Assembly (NCBI GenBank): GCA_022759065.1
Contig: JAEMPZ010000032.1
Location: 1-7,835 of the forward strand
Reading direction: 5' to 3'
Length of the DNA: 7,835 bases
Source of the DNA: Acidobacteriota bacterium
Lineage (GTDB): Bacteria; Acidobacteriota; UBA4820; DSQY01
Shown: positions 1 to 5,971 of the stretch, in pieces
Numbering within the stretch: position 1 is the stretch's first letter
How the letters are laid out: the number at the start of each line of letters is the position of its first letter
The notes under the pieces: generated by a model
What the model saw: only the letters and a program-made list of their open reading frames with translations
What the model was told of the DNA's origin: nothing
The model's database searches: none
Program-made: the position numbers and the translations under genes

Positions 1-1
1 A

Positions 2-50
2 AGTGAGAGAGTTAGAAAGTTAGAAAGTGAGAGGGTGAAAGATGCGCATC
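2..50 (-). repeat. Period-8 tandem array with a 10-bp palindromic head (copy 1)
   Basis: Five octamers run head to tail at 2-9, 10-17, 18-25, 26-33 and 34-41. On the + strand they fit AGTKAGAR, and the fifth has drifted to GGTGAAAG. The array abuts the perfect palindrome GATGCGCATC at 41-50. Read on the minus strand the order is palindrome, then CT-rich octamers. A second copy with the same order lies at 4865-4921 on the + strand. The periodicity and the shared head are seen directly. A role, such as a dispersed extragenic repeat or protein-binding array, is unknown. The array may continue to the left beyond the window. Confidence 0.75.
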
Positions 51-61
51 AACTCGCGCGT

Positions 62-124
62 CCGTCAACCGTCGCCCGTCTATCGTCTTACTCCTGACTC
101 CTAACCCCTTACGCCTTACTTTCC
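62..124. repeat. Degenerate period-7 tandem array
   Basis: Nine consecutive heptamers can be read without a gap, starting at 62, 69, 76, 83, 90, 97, 104, 111 and 118. The first three are CCGTC followed by two variable bases. The middle ones are ACTCCTG and ACTCCTA. The later ones are ACCCCTT and ACGCCTT, so the unit drifts gradually along the array. Heptanucleotide arrays between genes are known from cyanobacteria (the STRR class). This one is only analogous in form and need not be related. No coding potential is credible here. Confidence 0.65.
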
Positions 125-162
125 CATCCGTGTTCTCGGCGCTTGTGGCTTGCATCTTTTCC

Positions 163-190
163 CCTTTGTGTCCTCTGTGTCTCTGCGGTG
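163..190. repeat. CTCTGTGT-type extragenic repeat element
   Basis: The stretch contains CTTTGTGTC (164-172), CTCTGTGT (173-180) and CTCTGCGG (181-188), an imperfect period of 8-9. Its minus-strand translation gives the ISPQRHRGHKG-like peptide that I associate with spurious short proteins predicted from this kind of repeat in many environmental bacterial genomes. That recollection cannot be checked here. The surrounding bases, 125-162 and 191-257, show no gene and no further repeat that I can recognise. Confidence 0.5.
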
Positions 191-257
191 ATATTCCTGT
201 TTGTTGATGGCAACTTGGCATGACTAGCTACGGCGGCGTGCATTTCTTTGACGTCCA

Positions 258-266
258 TGCCATAAT
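258..266 (+). promoter_or_regulatory. Extended -10 promoter of the propeller gene
   Basis: TGC at 258-260 sits directly before CATAAT (261-266), which matches five of six bases of the sigma70 -10 consensus. This gives the TGn extended -10 arrangement, which does not need a strong -35, and no good -35 box is seen at the usual distance. Transcription would begin near 273, leaving a leader of about 65 nt before the ATG at 339. That leader would exclude the upstream in-frame ATG at 267 from the mRNA. Confidence 0.4.
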
Positions 267-289
267 ATGCACTTAAGGCCGCTGGCAGC

Positions 290-305
290 GCGAGGTGGGC
301 CTCGC
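290..305 (+). other. Small hairpin in the 5' leader of the propeller mRNA
   Basis: GCGAGG (290-295) and CCTCGC (300-305) form a perfect 6-bp stem closed by the 4-nt loop TGGG. It lies in the predicted untranslated leader, 21 nt upstream of the ribosome binding site, so it does not mask initiation. A competing 4-bp stem uses 280-283 with 287-290. It may act as a 5' stabilising hairpin or may be incidental. Confidence 0.3.
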
Positions 306-326
306 TTCCAGGCGGCTCTGAAGGTC

Positions 327-332
327 AAGGAG
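327..332 (+). promoter_or_regulatory. Ribosome binding site that selects the start at 339
   Basis: AAGGAG at 327-332 is a near-perfect Shine-Dalgarno sequence, six bases before the ATG at 339. The other in-frame ATG at 267 has no such sequence in front of it. This decides the start codon of the propeller protein. Confidence 0.75.
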
Positions 333-338
333 CATGTT

Positions 339-3300
339 ATGGGTGACAAGAAGGTTATGAAGCATCTGTTTTTCGGCGATGGTCTTTTCTCAAAGCGCGT
401 TTTGGCTCTTGCGCTCGTGGCCATTTTGGCGGGCATTGTAGGGGTGGCCGCGCTTGGCGCATCAAAACGCCACAAGCGCATGGACTCGCGGTTGCCAAGC
501 GTTGAGGCCAAAGCCGCCGCCACAAAGGCGAGCGCGAAGCCGAAAAAGGAAAGCGGCGAAGCGGAAGAGCGCGAAGGGAAACGGTACATTCCACTTGCCG
601 GTCGCGATGACGAATCGGAAATCGTCAAAGGCGGCACCGCGTGGCGCTGGCACCTTCTTTCGTATCCCACTGGAAAAGTGCCGAGCCACCCTTTTACAGA
701 AGCGGCAGAGTGGGTTGAGAAACATGTCCCGCGCGCCGAACCGTGGCCTTTCGCGCAGGACGGCCTTCTTCGCGGCCCAATGGCCGAATCGCTCACCCAA
801 ATCCCAACGGGCAACTGGCTCAAGCTTGGCCCGAAGCCGATTGACATGAGCACTCAGACCACCGGTTATGTTTACGGCAAGGTCACCGGCCGCTTCAACG
901 CCATCGCGGTTGACCCGCGTACCGCAAATAATCCGGGCGCGATCAAGGTTTTTGCCGGCGGCGCTTCGGGCGGCTTCTGGGTCACGACCAACTGCTGCAA
1001 CAGCAACACGACGTGGACCTCTGTTTGGGACAGCACCCCATACGTGACTCAGGCCATTGGAGCCATCGAAATTGACCCGACTAATCCAGATGTCATTTAC
1101 GTCGGCACGGGCGACTTCGATGCCAGCGACCAGTTCGGCGAAGGCATCCTCAAGTCCACCGACGGCGGCGCGACCTGGGCGCAATACGCGACTGACGTCT
1201 TTTGCCCTTACGCTCCAGGCACGCCTCTTTGGGGCAGCCAGAATACAGGCTCGGTCAAGGTGGACCCTAACAACCCGCAAAACGTGCTAGTTGGCACCCG
1301 CTTTGACCTCTACATTTCGCACGACGGGGGACATACGTGGACGCGCTGCCCCTTTGGAGCCAACCCGACCGATCCGACCTCTGGAAGTAACCAAATAAAA
1401 AGCATCAACCGCATCAGCGGAATTGTTCTGGATGCGACGACGAATCCCACGACCGCCTACATCGCGGTGGGGTACTACGCTTCAAATTACAATGGCAACA
1501 ACGGCGTCTATAAGTGCACGATACCGAACTCAGGCGTTCCAACCGACTTCACGCTTCTAAATAACGGCTGGCCAACGGGCACCGGGAACGGCACCAACGG
1601 CGCCACGAATGTCGGCTGGATCAAGCTCGGCTCGTCCCGAGGCAACACAAACCACACGCTTACAATCTACGCCCAGGTTCAGGACGTTTCGACGGACGGC
1701 CAGTTAGAAACCTTGGTGACTACGAACGGGGGATCATCGTGGACTAAGATTGACAGCGCATCAAGCGGCGAAGCACAGGACTGGTATGACCTCTTCGTTA
1801 TGCCAGACCCGGGCGACGACAAGACCCTCTATGTCGGCAGGATCAACCTCTATAAAGAAGTGGTTAACAGCAGCTACACATCAGTCACAAAAACGAACTT
1901 GAGCAACGTTTACAACCAGGGTTCCGCCGGTTACGGAACCCTTCACCCGGACCAGCACACGGGCTGCTGGATCAGCGGTACAGGTAGTAGCGCTCAATTT
2001 CTTGTCGGCAACGACGGCGGCGTCTATCTCGGAGACGGTACGGTAGGCGGATTTACTCAGTTGAACAACACCATCAATTCGACGCAATGGTATGCCGGAC
2101 AGCTCGGCGCCAACTTTGCGAACGCATCCACGCAATTTCTCTTTGCCGGGGCGCAGGACAACGGCTCGGCCAGTTGGGACAGTTCGCAGTCTTCGCTGAC
2201 GTGGCAGGCGAGATCAATAGGAGGCGACGGATTCTTTGCCGCTTTCGACCCGATCGCGGGTACTCTAAGCTCCGGAAATTGGTTCACCGAATATGTCAAT
2301 GGCGGGCTATACCGCTCAACCGCAGGTGCCACCGGGAATTTCAGCTCTAAAAGTTGGGGTAACGGCGACCGCAAGGCGTGGAGCACGCCCTTTATGCTTG
2401 ACACCTTCCACTGCACGGCGGCAACCTGCCCCAACTTTTTCATCGCCTCGCAGTATTTTTACGCCTCCGTCAACGCTGGCGGAACCATCACGAAGACCAA
2501 AAACACGGACCTGGCCGTGAACGGAACGACTGGCACCGGTTCTATTATCACCTTTGACATCGGCCGTTCCGATCCTAAAGCCGCCGTGACCGGTTCCGAC
2601 CAGGGCGCAGTCTGGTGGTCTCCCAACGTTCTTACTGGCACGAACTGCACGCAGGCGCAGGCCAACACGGCGAACTTCTCATGTTCGGTTAATACATCTG
2701 CCACCTGGACCAACCTGACGCAGAGCAACGCCGTTCTGCCAAAGCGCGCAATTCTTGGCGTGGCTTTTGACCCCACGACGACAAACAGAATCTACGCGGC
2801 CGTGGGAGGTTTCGACCAAAACACCTCTTCAACCCCAGGCCACGTTTTCGTCTGCGTCAACAATGGTGGAACCTGGACCTGGACTAACAAGACAGGCAAC
2901 CTGCCGAACGTTCCGGCCGAGTCCATTGTGATCAATCCCAACAATCCAGCACAGGCTTTCGTTGGAACTGATTTCGGCTTTTACTACACTGACAATATCA
3001 ACGCCCAGCCACCGGTTTGGTACTTGTACGACTACGGCCTGCCGACAACTATAATCGAACACCTTACCGTTGACCGCGGGCCTTCTAATGATCCCTACCA
3101 CTCGACAACGCTGGCTGCCTTCACCTACGGGCGAGGGACCTACGCGATCAGGCTTCCCGCTACCGGAGGCTTTTTGCCCTACCCCGTCACGACCACGATG
3201 ACGGCAAAAAAGAATGGCTCGGCCGTGGATATCACCTACCCGCTTACCTGCACGAACGTCCAGAACAACGTCTACTGGGGAACGATTGGCAACTACTCCG

Positions 3301-3533
3301 CCGTCACTGGAGGCCGGTGCCAGGTTGGTAACAGTGGCGCCGCCAGCGGCGTGGCCATTCCAGATAACAGTTGGTTTGTCATCACCGGCGCATCTGATGG
3401 CACCTCCTCGCCTTCGATCGTCGCTTCTTTCGGCAAGGACAGCTCCGGGTACGAGCGCAACTTTACGGGCTGGGAAAACGTTACAGGCTGCGCGGCTTAC
3501 TCGCAACAGGACACTCAGACCCAGTGCCAGTAG
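339..3533 (+). CDS. Exported multi-bladed BNR/VPS10-like beta-propeller protein
   Basis: A 1064-residue protein of the sortilin/VPS10-like, BNR (Asp-box) propeller superfamily, often labelled 'sialidase' or 'glycosyl hydrolase' without proof. Residues 19-41 form a KR-led hydrophobic signal peptide or anchor, followed by a K/A/E-rich linker (about 42-80). The propeller starts with a W..LGP and GRFNAIAVDP block. Asp-boxes are seen at 273-280 (STDGGATW), 327-334 (SHDGGHTW), 462-468 (TNGGSSW) and 840-846 (VNNGGTW). Family blocks HPDQH (536-540), NDGG (558-561), GAQDNG (604-609) and GGDG (628-631) follow. The propeller closes at TYGRGTYAIRL (from 929). About 118 C-terminal residues form a separate, probably Ig/FN3-like module ending in GKDSSGYER. 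Many cysteines occur in close pairs, which fits an extracytoplasmic protein with disulfides. No sialidase active site (Arg triad, FRIP box) could be identified, so the enzymatic role is open; adhesion, binding or glycan hydrolysis (GH74-like two-propeller folds) are possible. The gene is monocistronic, has its own promoter, and its product could be a secretion substrate of the ATPase system downstream (inference). Confidence 0.85.
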   Translation: MGDKKVMKHLFFGDGLFSKRVLALALVAILAGIVGVAALGASKRHKRMDSRLPSVEAKAAATKASAKPKKESGEAEEREGKRYIPLAGRDDESEIVKGGTAWRWHLLSYPTGKVPSHPFTEAAEWVEKHVPRAEPWPFAQDGLLRGPMAESLTQIPTGNWLKLGPKPIDMSTQTTGYVYGKVTGRFNAIAVDPRTANNPGAIKVFAGGASGGFWVTTNCCNSNTTWTSVWDSTPYVTQAIGAIEIDPTNPDVIYVGTGDFDASDQFGEGILKSTDGGATWAQYATDVFCPYAPGTPLWGSQNTGSVKVDPNNPQNVLVGTRFDLYISHDGGHTWTRCPFGANPTDPTSGSNQIKSINRISGIVLDATTNPTTAYIAVGYYASNYNGNNGVYKCTIPNSGVPTDFTLLNNGWPTGTGNGTNGATNVGWIKLGSSRGNTNHTLTIYAQVQDVSTDGQLETLVTTNGGSSWTKIDSASSGEAQDWYDLFVMPDPGDDKTLYVGRINLYKEVVNSSYTSVTKTNLSNVYNQGSAGYGTLHPDQHTGCWISGTGSSAQFLVGNDGGVYLGDGTVGGFTQLNNTINSTQWYAGQLGANFANASTQFLFAGAQDNGSASWDSSQSSLTWQARSIGGDGFFAAFDPIAGTLSSGNWFTEYVNGGLYRSTAGATGNFSSKSWGNGDRKAWSTPFMLDTFHCTAATCPNFFIASQYFYASVNAGGTITKTKNTDLAVNGTTGTGSIITFDIGRSDPKAAVTGSDQGAVWWSPNVLTGTNCTQAQANTANFSCSVNTSATWTNLTQSNAVLPKRAILGVAFDPTTTNRIYAAVGGFDQNTSSTPGHVFVCVNNGGTWTWTNKTGNLPNVPAESIVINPNNPAQAFVGTDFGFYYTDNINAQPPVWYLYDYGLPTTIIEHLTVDRGPSNDPYHSTTLAAFTYGRGTYAIRLPATGGFLPYPVTTTMTAKKNGSAVDITYPLTCTNVQNNVYWGTIGNYSAVTGGRCQVGNSGAASGVAIPDNSWFVITGASDGTSSPSIVASFGKDSSGYERNFTGWENVTGCAAYSQQDTQTQCQ

Positions 3534-3561
3534 TCTGCTTTCTTTTGATTCGAGCCTTCTT

Positions 3562-3590
3562 GAGCGCCGGCCAGATTTGGGCCGGCGCTC
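3562..3590. terminator. Bidirectional hairpin between convergent genes
   Basis: GAGCGCCGGCC (3562-3572) pairs perfectly with GGCCGGCGCTC (3580-3590) around the 7-nt loop AGATTTG. The 11-bp GC-rich stem lies 28 nt after the stop of the propeller gene and 26 nt beyond the stop of the opposing chrA gene, where a shared terminator is expected. Neither side has a run of T after the stem, so it is not a classic intrinsic terminator. It may act with Rho or as a 3' end stabiliser. Confidence 0.55.
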
Positions 3591-3616
3591 TGCTATAGCA
3601 GCGGCTCCTTACTTCC

Positions 3617-4798
3617 TCACACGAACATGATCAGCGAAAGGGCGAGGGTGCCAAGGATTATCCATAGAGGATCAACCTTGCGGACAAGAAGGGCGAAGGC
3701 CGCCGTGGCGATGAGGGCGGTGGGAAGGTCAATCAGGGATTCCGAGGCGACGCGCCACAGCACCTGAAAAAGAAGGGCGATGAAAGCGGCGAGCAAGCCG
3801 CGGACAAGGGCTCCTGTTATTGGCAGGGCTATCAGCCTGGCATAGAACGGGGCGAGCAAGGCCAGAAGCAATGCCGAGGGAAGAAAGACCGCCGCTGTTC
3901 CGATGAGCGCCCCTCCAAAGCCGCCGACGGCGTAGCCGATGAACGTGGCGTTGACGATGACCGGCCCCGGCGTAACCTGGCTCAATGCTAATCCATCCAC
4001 GAAGGCTTTTGGGGCGAGCCACGCCTGTTGATGGACGGCGAGGTCGAACATTAGAGCCACGGCGGTGTAGCCTCCGCCGAAAGCCAGCAGGTCCACCTTC
4101 GCCATGACGAGCGCCAGCGAGGGAAAGCGGGGGTTGATAAAGCCAGAGCACCAGGCAGCCGCGGCGAAAACCAGCGCCACGGCCAAAAGCCACGGCCAGG
4201 CGGGCTTTCGCTCTCGCGATGTTGAATCACGCGCGGGCAGCGGCGCGGCTGTCCTGCCCGCTCGCAAAAGCAGCGCCAGCAGAGAAGAGCATAGAAGCAC
4301 CAACAATGCTCCAAGCCCGGCGTAGAGCGCGGCTGCGGCCAAACAGGCGATCGCCACTCCCTTCCAATCCTTGAGCGCCGAATGGGCCATGCCCAGAATC
4401 GCCTGCGCGACGATTCCAACGACGGCGGCGCCAAGCCCCTTGAATGCGGCGGCGACCTGTGGCACGCCGCCGAAGCGGAAATAGGCCCATGAAAGCAGAA
4501 GCATCAGAAGAAAAGTAGGAAGGATGTAGGACGCGAGCGTTACGAAAAGCCCGCGGTTCCCAGCCTTGCGCCACCCTATGTGGGCGGCGGTCTGCACGGC
4601 GATTGGGCCTGGCAGCGTCTGGCAGAAGGCCAACGTCTCCTCGAACTCTTCCCCTGATAGCCATCCCTTTTCTAGGACGCACACTTCGCGGATGCGCGCA
4701 ACTATCGCCGGGCCGCCATAGGAAGTCGCCCCGACCCTGAAAAATGTCCACGCCAAATCGCCTATGCGAACCTGAGCCGCGTTACGAGAAGCTTCCAT
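3617..4798 (-). CDS. chrA: Two-domain chromate transporter (CHR family, ChrA)
   Basis: A 393-residue inner-membrane protein of the CHR superfamily, long-chain type, with two homologous halves. Characterised members export chromate from the cytoplasm and give chromate resistance; some relatives may move other oxyanions. The N-terminal half carries F..VG..SYGGPA (residues 19-31), a WL...EF segment (46-52) and QTLPGPIAVQTA..IG (60-75). The C-terminal half repeats the pattern as AFGGGYTAV (239-247), the QAWL segment (258-261) and LSQVTPGPVIVNATFIGY (272-289). Hydrophobic segments fill most of the rest. A charged linker at about 181-200 joins the halves. The length is typical (about 390-400). On the minus strand an AGGGGGG sequence (4808-4802) precedes the ATG by three bases. 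The gene has its own promoter, faces the propeller gene tail to tail and is divergent from pbpG. No chrB regulator or second resistance gene is present, so regulation is not evident. Family assignment is firm; chromate as the physiological substrate is not proven. Confidence 0.93.
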   Translation of the reverse strand: MEASRNAAQVRIGDLAWTFFRVGATSYGGPAIVARIREVCVLEKGWLSGEEFEETLAFCQTLPGPIAVQTAAHIGWRKAGNRGLFVTLASYILPTFLLMLLLSWAYFRFGGVPQVAAAFKGLGAAVVGIVAQAILGMAHSALKDWKGVAIACLAAAALYAGLGALLVLLCSSLLALLLRAGRTAAPLPARDSTSRERKPAWPWLLAVALVFAAAAWCSGFINPRFPSLALVMAKVDLLAFGGGYTAVALMFDLAVHQQAWLAPKAFVDGLALSQVTPGPVIVNATFIGYAVGGFGGALIGTAAVFLPSALLLALLAPFYARLIALPITGALVRGLLAAFIALLFQVLWRVASESLIDLPTALIATAAFALLVRKVDPLWIILGTLALSLIMFV

Positions 4799-4812
4799 AA
4801 GCCCCCCTGCTC

Positions 4813-4841
4813 AGTCTATTAGGGCGAGCCTCCTCCGTCAA
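4813..4841 (-). promoter_or_regulatory. Sigma70-type promoter of chrA
   Basis: On the minus strand TTGACG (4841-4836, five of six bases of the -35 consensus) is followed after exactly 17 bases by TAGACT (4818-4813, four of six bases of the -10 consensus). Transcription would begin near 4806, only about eight bases before the ATG at 4798. The mRNA would then be nearly leaderless and keep only part of the G-rich Shine-Dalgarno sequence. Confidence 0.5.
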
Positions 4842-4864
4842 GCCGCTGTATAGGTTCAGTAAAT

Positions 4865-4921
4865 GATACGCATCTTTCGCTTTCTCACCTTCTCACCCTT
4901 TAACTTTCTTACTTCATTATT
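4865..4921 (+). repeat. Period-8 tandem array with palindrome-like head (copy 2)
   Basis: GATACGCATC (4865-4874) differs by one base from the palindrome at 41-50. CT-rich octamers follow, starting at 4874, 4882, 4890, 4898, 4906 and 4914; two are identical TTCTCACC and the rest are variants. Read on the minus strand, copy 1 has the same polarity: head, then CT-rich octamers. The first 14 bases of the two copies (GATRCGCATCTTTC) agree at 13 positions. The two copies are therefore inverted relative to each other, about 4.8 kb apart. This one lies in the divergent region between chrA and pbpG, upstream of both promoters. Confidence 0.7.
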
Positions 4922-4930
4922 ACTCCGCCG

Positions 4931-4943
4931 ACGCCGCCGGCGT
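4931..4943. other. Short GC-rich inverted repeat upstream of pbpG
   Basis: ACGCC (4931-4935) and GGCGT (4939-4943) form a 5-bp stem with a 3-nt loop, and CGCCGGCG (4935-4942) is itself a perfect palindrome. A second weak stem, CAAGG (4948-4952) with CCTTG (4958-4962), follows. No gene ends just upstream and no T-run follows, so a terminator is unlikely. It may be a binding site or the remnant of a repeat. Confidence 0.25.
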
Positions 4944-4959
4944 TAACAAGGCGACGCCC

Positions 4960-4988
4960 TTGCGGGCAAACGTTTCAAGTGTTACGCT
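4960..4988 (+). promoter_or_regulatory. Candidate promoter of the pbpG-gspE unit
   Basis: TTGCGG (4960-4965) and TACGCT (4983-4988) are 17 bases apart, and TGT at 4980-4982 gives an extended -10 arrangement. Box matches are only about half of consensus, so the call is tentative. The spacer contains the perfect palindrome AAACGTTT (4968-4975), a possible operator. The start point would be near 4995. Confidence 0.3.
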
Positions 4989-5000
4989 TTAACCTGGGGG

Positions 5001-5023
5001 AGGTCCGCTCCCCGCGGGGGCCT
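5001..5023 (+). other. Leader hairpin next to the pbpG start codon
   Basis: AGGTCC (5001-5006) can pair with GGGCCT (5018-5023) through five Watson-Crick pairs and one G-T pair. The perfect palindrome CCCCGCGGGG (5010-5019) lies between and competes with it. Either fold would bury the only close Shine-Dalgarno candidate, just before the ATG at 5025. This could lower or regulate translation, but no ligand-binding architecture is seen. Confidence 0.3.
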
Positions 5024-5024
5024 G

Positions 5025-5963
5025 ATGCGGCTGCGGTCATTTTCAACGGCGATTCTGGCGTTTGCGGCAATGGCCGTGGCCTTCAATCCTCCTTTACACC
5101 GGATGGAGATAAAGCAGTCTCCCCCGGCGCCGGCCTCGGCCCCCGCGCCTTCGCCGGTTCCTTCTTTGAATCCCGCTCGCCTGGCCATCCGGTCATCCTA
5201 CGCGCTTGTCTGGGACGCCGCGCAAAAGCGCGAGCTTTACTCCAAGGGAGCTGACACGGTAACTCCGATAGCCTCTATCACAAAACTGATGACCGCGATG
5301 GTCGTGCTGGACGCCGAACAGCCGCTGGGCGAACCTATCAAAATAGAGCAGGAGGACGTTGACACCCTGCGCAACTCCCTCTCCCGCCTTCCCGTCGGCT
5401 GGGTTTTAACGAGGGGGGACCTCCTTCAGCTTGCCCTCATGAGTTCCGAGAACCGCGCGGCTCACGCTCTTGCGCGAATGTACCCCGGAGGCAAGGAGGC
5501 CTGCGTCGCGGCCATGAACCGCAAGGCGGCGGCAATCGGGCTTGCCCACACGCGGTTTGCCGATTCGTCGGGCCTCAACGCCCAGAACGTTTCGACAGCC
5601 CGCGACCTGGCCAGAATGGTGGAGGAAGCGGGGCGATACTCAATAATCAGAGCGATCACCACCACGGCGCAATACGAGGTGCGCGCCATCTCGCCACCTC
5701 GCTCGCGGCTGTTCGGGAACTCCAACGGTTTGGTTCGGAACCCCGAATGGCCGATCACGCTCAGCAAAACCGGATACATTTCCGATTCCGGCTTCTGCCT
5801 TGTCATGGAAGCCCAGCTTGCATCAAGGCCGGTGATAATGGTTTTCCTCGACGCCGCCGGCAAAGAGAGCCGGTTCGGGGACGCGAACCGCGTCCGCGCT
5901 TGGCTGGAACCGGCTTTTTCGCTGGCGCAGAATCACAAAGCGCAGGGCCACCCGCCCGCATAA
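5025..5963 (+). CDS. pbpG: PBP7-like D-alanyl-D-alanine endopeptidase
   Basis: A 312-residue serine peptidase of the S11 family (low-molecular-mass penicillin-binding proteins). Family members cleave D-Ala-containing cross-links or stem peptides of peptidoglycan in the periplasm. The three active-site motifs are present in order: SITK at residues 84-87 (nucleophile S84, general base K87), SEN at 141-143 and KTG at 248-250. Residues 1-19 are a signal peptide (MRLR, then a hydrophobic run), followed by a Pro/Ala-rich linker at 32-46. After the catalytic domain there is no PBP5-type C-terminal domain or amphipathic anchor. This and the length (about 310) favour the PbpG/PBP7 endopeptidase group over DacA carboxypeptidases. 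The ATG at 5025 is chosen because it yields the intact signal peptide. GGGGG at 5016-5020 is the nearest ribosome-binding candidate; the better GGGGGAGG (4996-5003) is too distant. The gene ends 8 nt before the secretion ATPase start, so the two are probably co-transcribed. Confidence 0.88.
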   Translation: MRLRSFSTAILAFAAMAVAFNPPLHRMEIKQSPPAPASAPAPSPVPSLNPARLAIRSSYALVWDAAQKRELYSKGADTVTPIASITKLMTAMVVLDAEQPLGEPIKIEQEDVDTLRNSLSRLPVGWVLTRGDLLQLALMSSENRAAHALARMYPGGKEACVAAMNRKAAAIGLAHTRFADSSGLNAQNVSTARDLARMVEEAGRYSIIRAITTTAQYEVRAISPPRSRLFGNSNGLVRNPEWPITLSKTGYISDSGFCLVMEAQLASRPVIMVFLDAAGKESRFGDANRVRAWLEPAFSLAQNHKAQGHPPA

Positions 5964-5971
5964 GGAAGCGA

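Noticed and set aside
1..190. CRISPR array
   Set aside because: Units are 7-9 bases, contiguous and without spacers; no Cas gene is present.
12..221. Minus-strand 69-codon open frame
   Set aside because: It is a translation across three short-period repeats (it contains ISPQRHRGHKGEK), with no ribosome binding site and no protein-like pattern.
267..338. Upstream ATG at 267 as start of the propeller protein
   Set aside because: It has no Shine-Dalgarno sequence and lies inside the extended -10 region, whereas the ATG at 339 has AAGGAG six bases before it and leads directly into a signal peptide.
462..1280. 272-codon minus-strand open frame inside the propeller gene
   Set aside because: It is antisense to clear propeller motifs (W..LGP, GRFNAIAVDP, Asp-box) and shows no family pattern of its own. 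It results from the GC-rich codon pattern of the sense gene.
2829..3506. 225-codon minus-strand open frame
   Set aside because: Antisense shadow of the last propeller blade and C-terminal module; no recognisable motif or ribosome binding site.
5747..5971. N-terminal extension of the secretion ATPase
   Set aside because: The extra 75 codons lie wholly in pbpG in another reading frame, are Arg/Pro-rich and unstructured in appearance, and the ATG at 5972 has a proper ribosome binding site.
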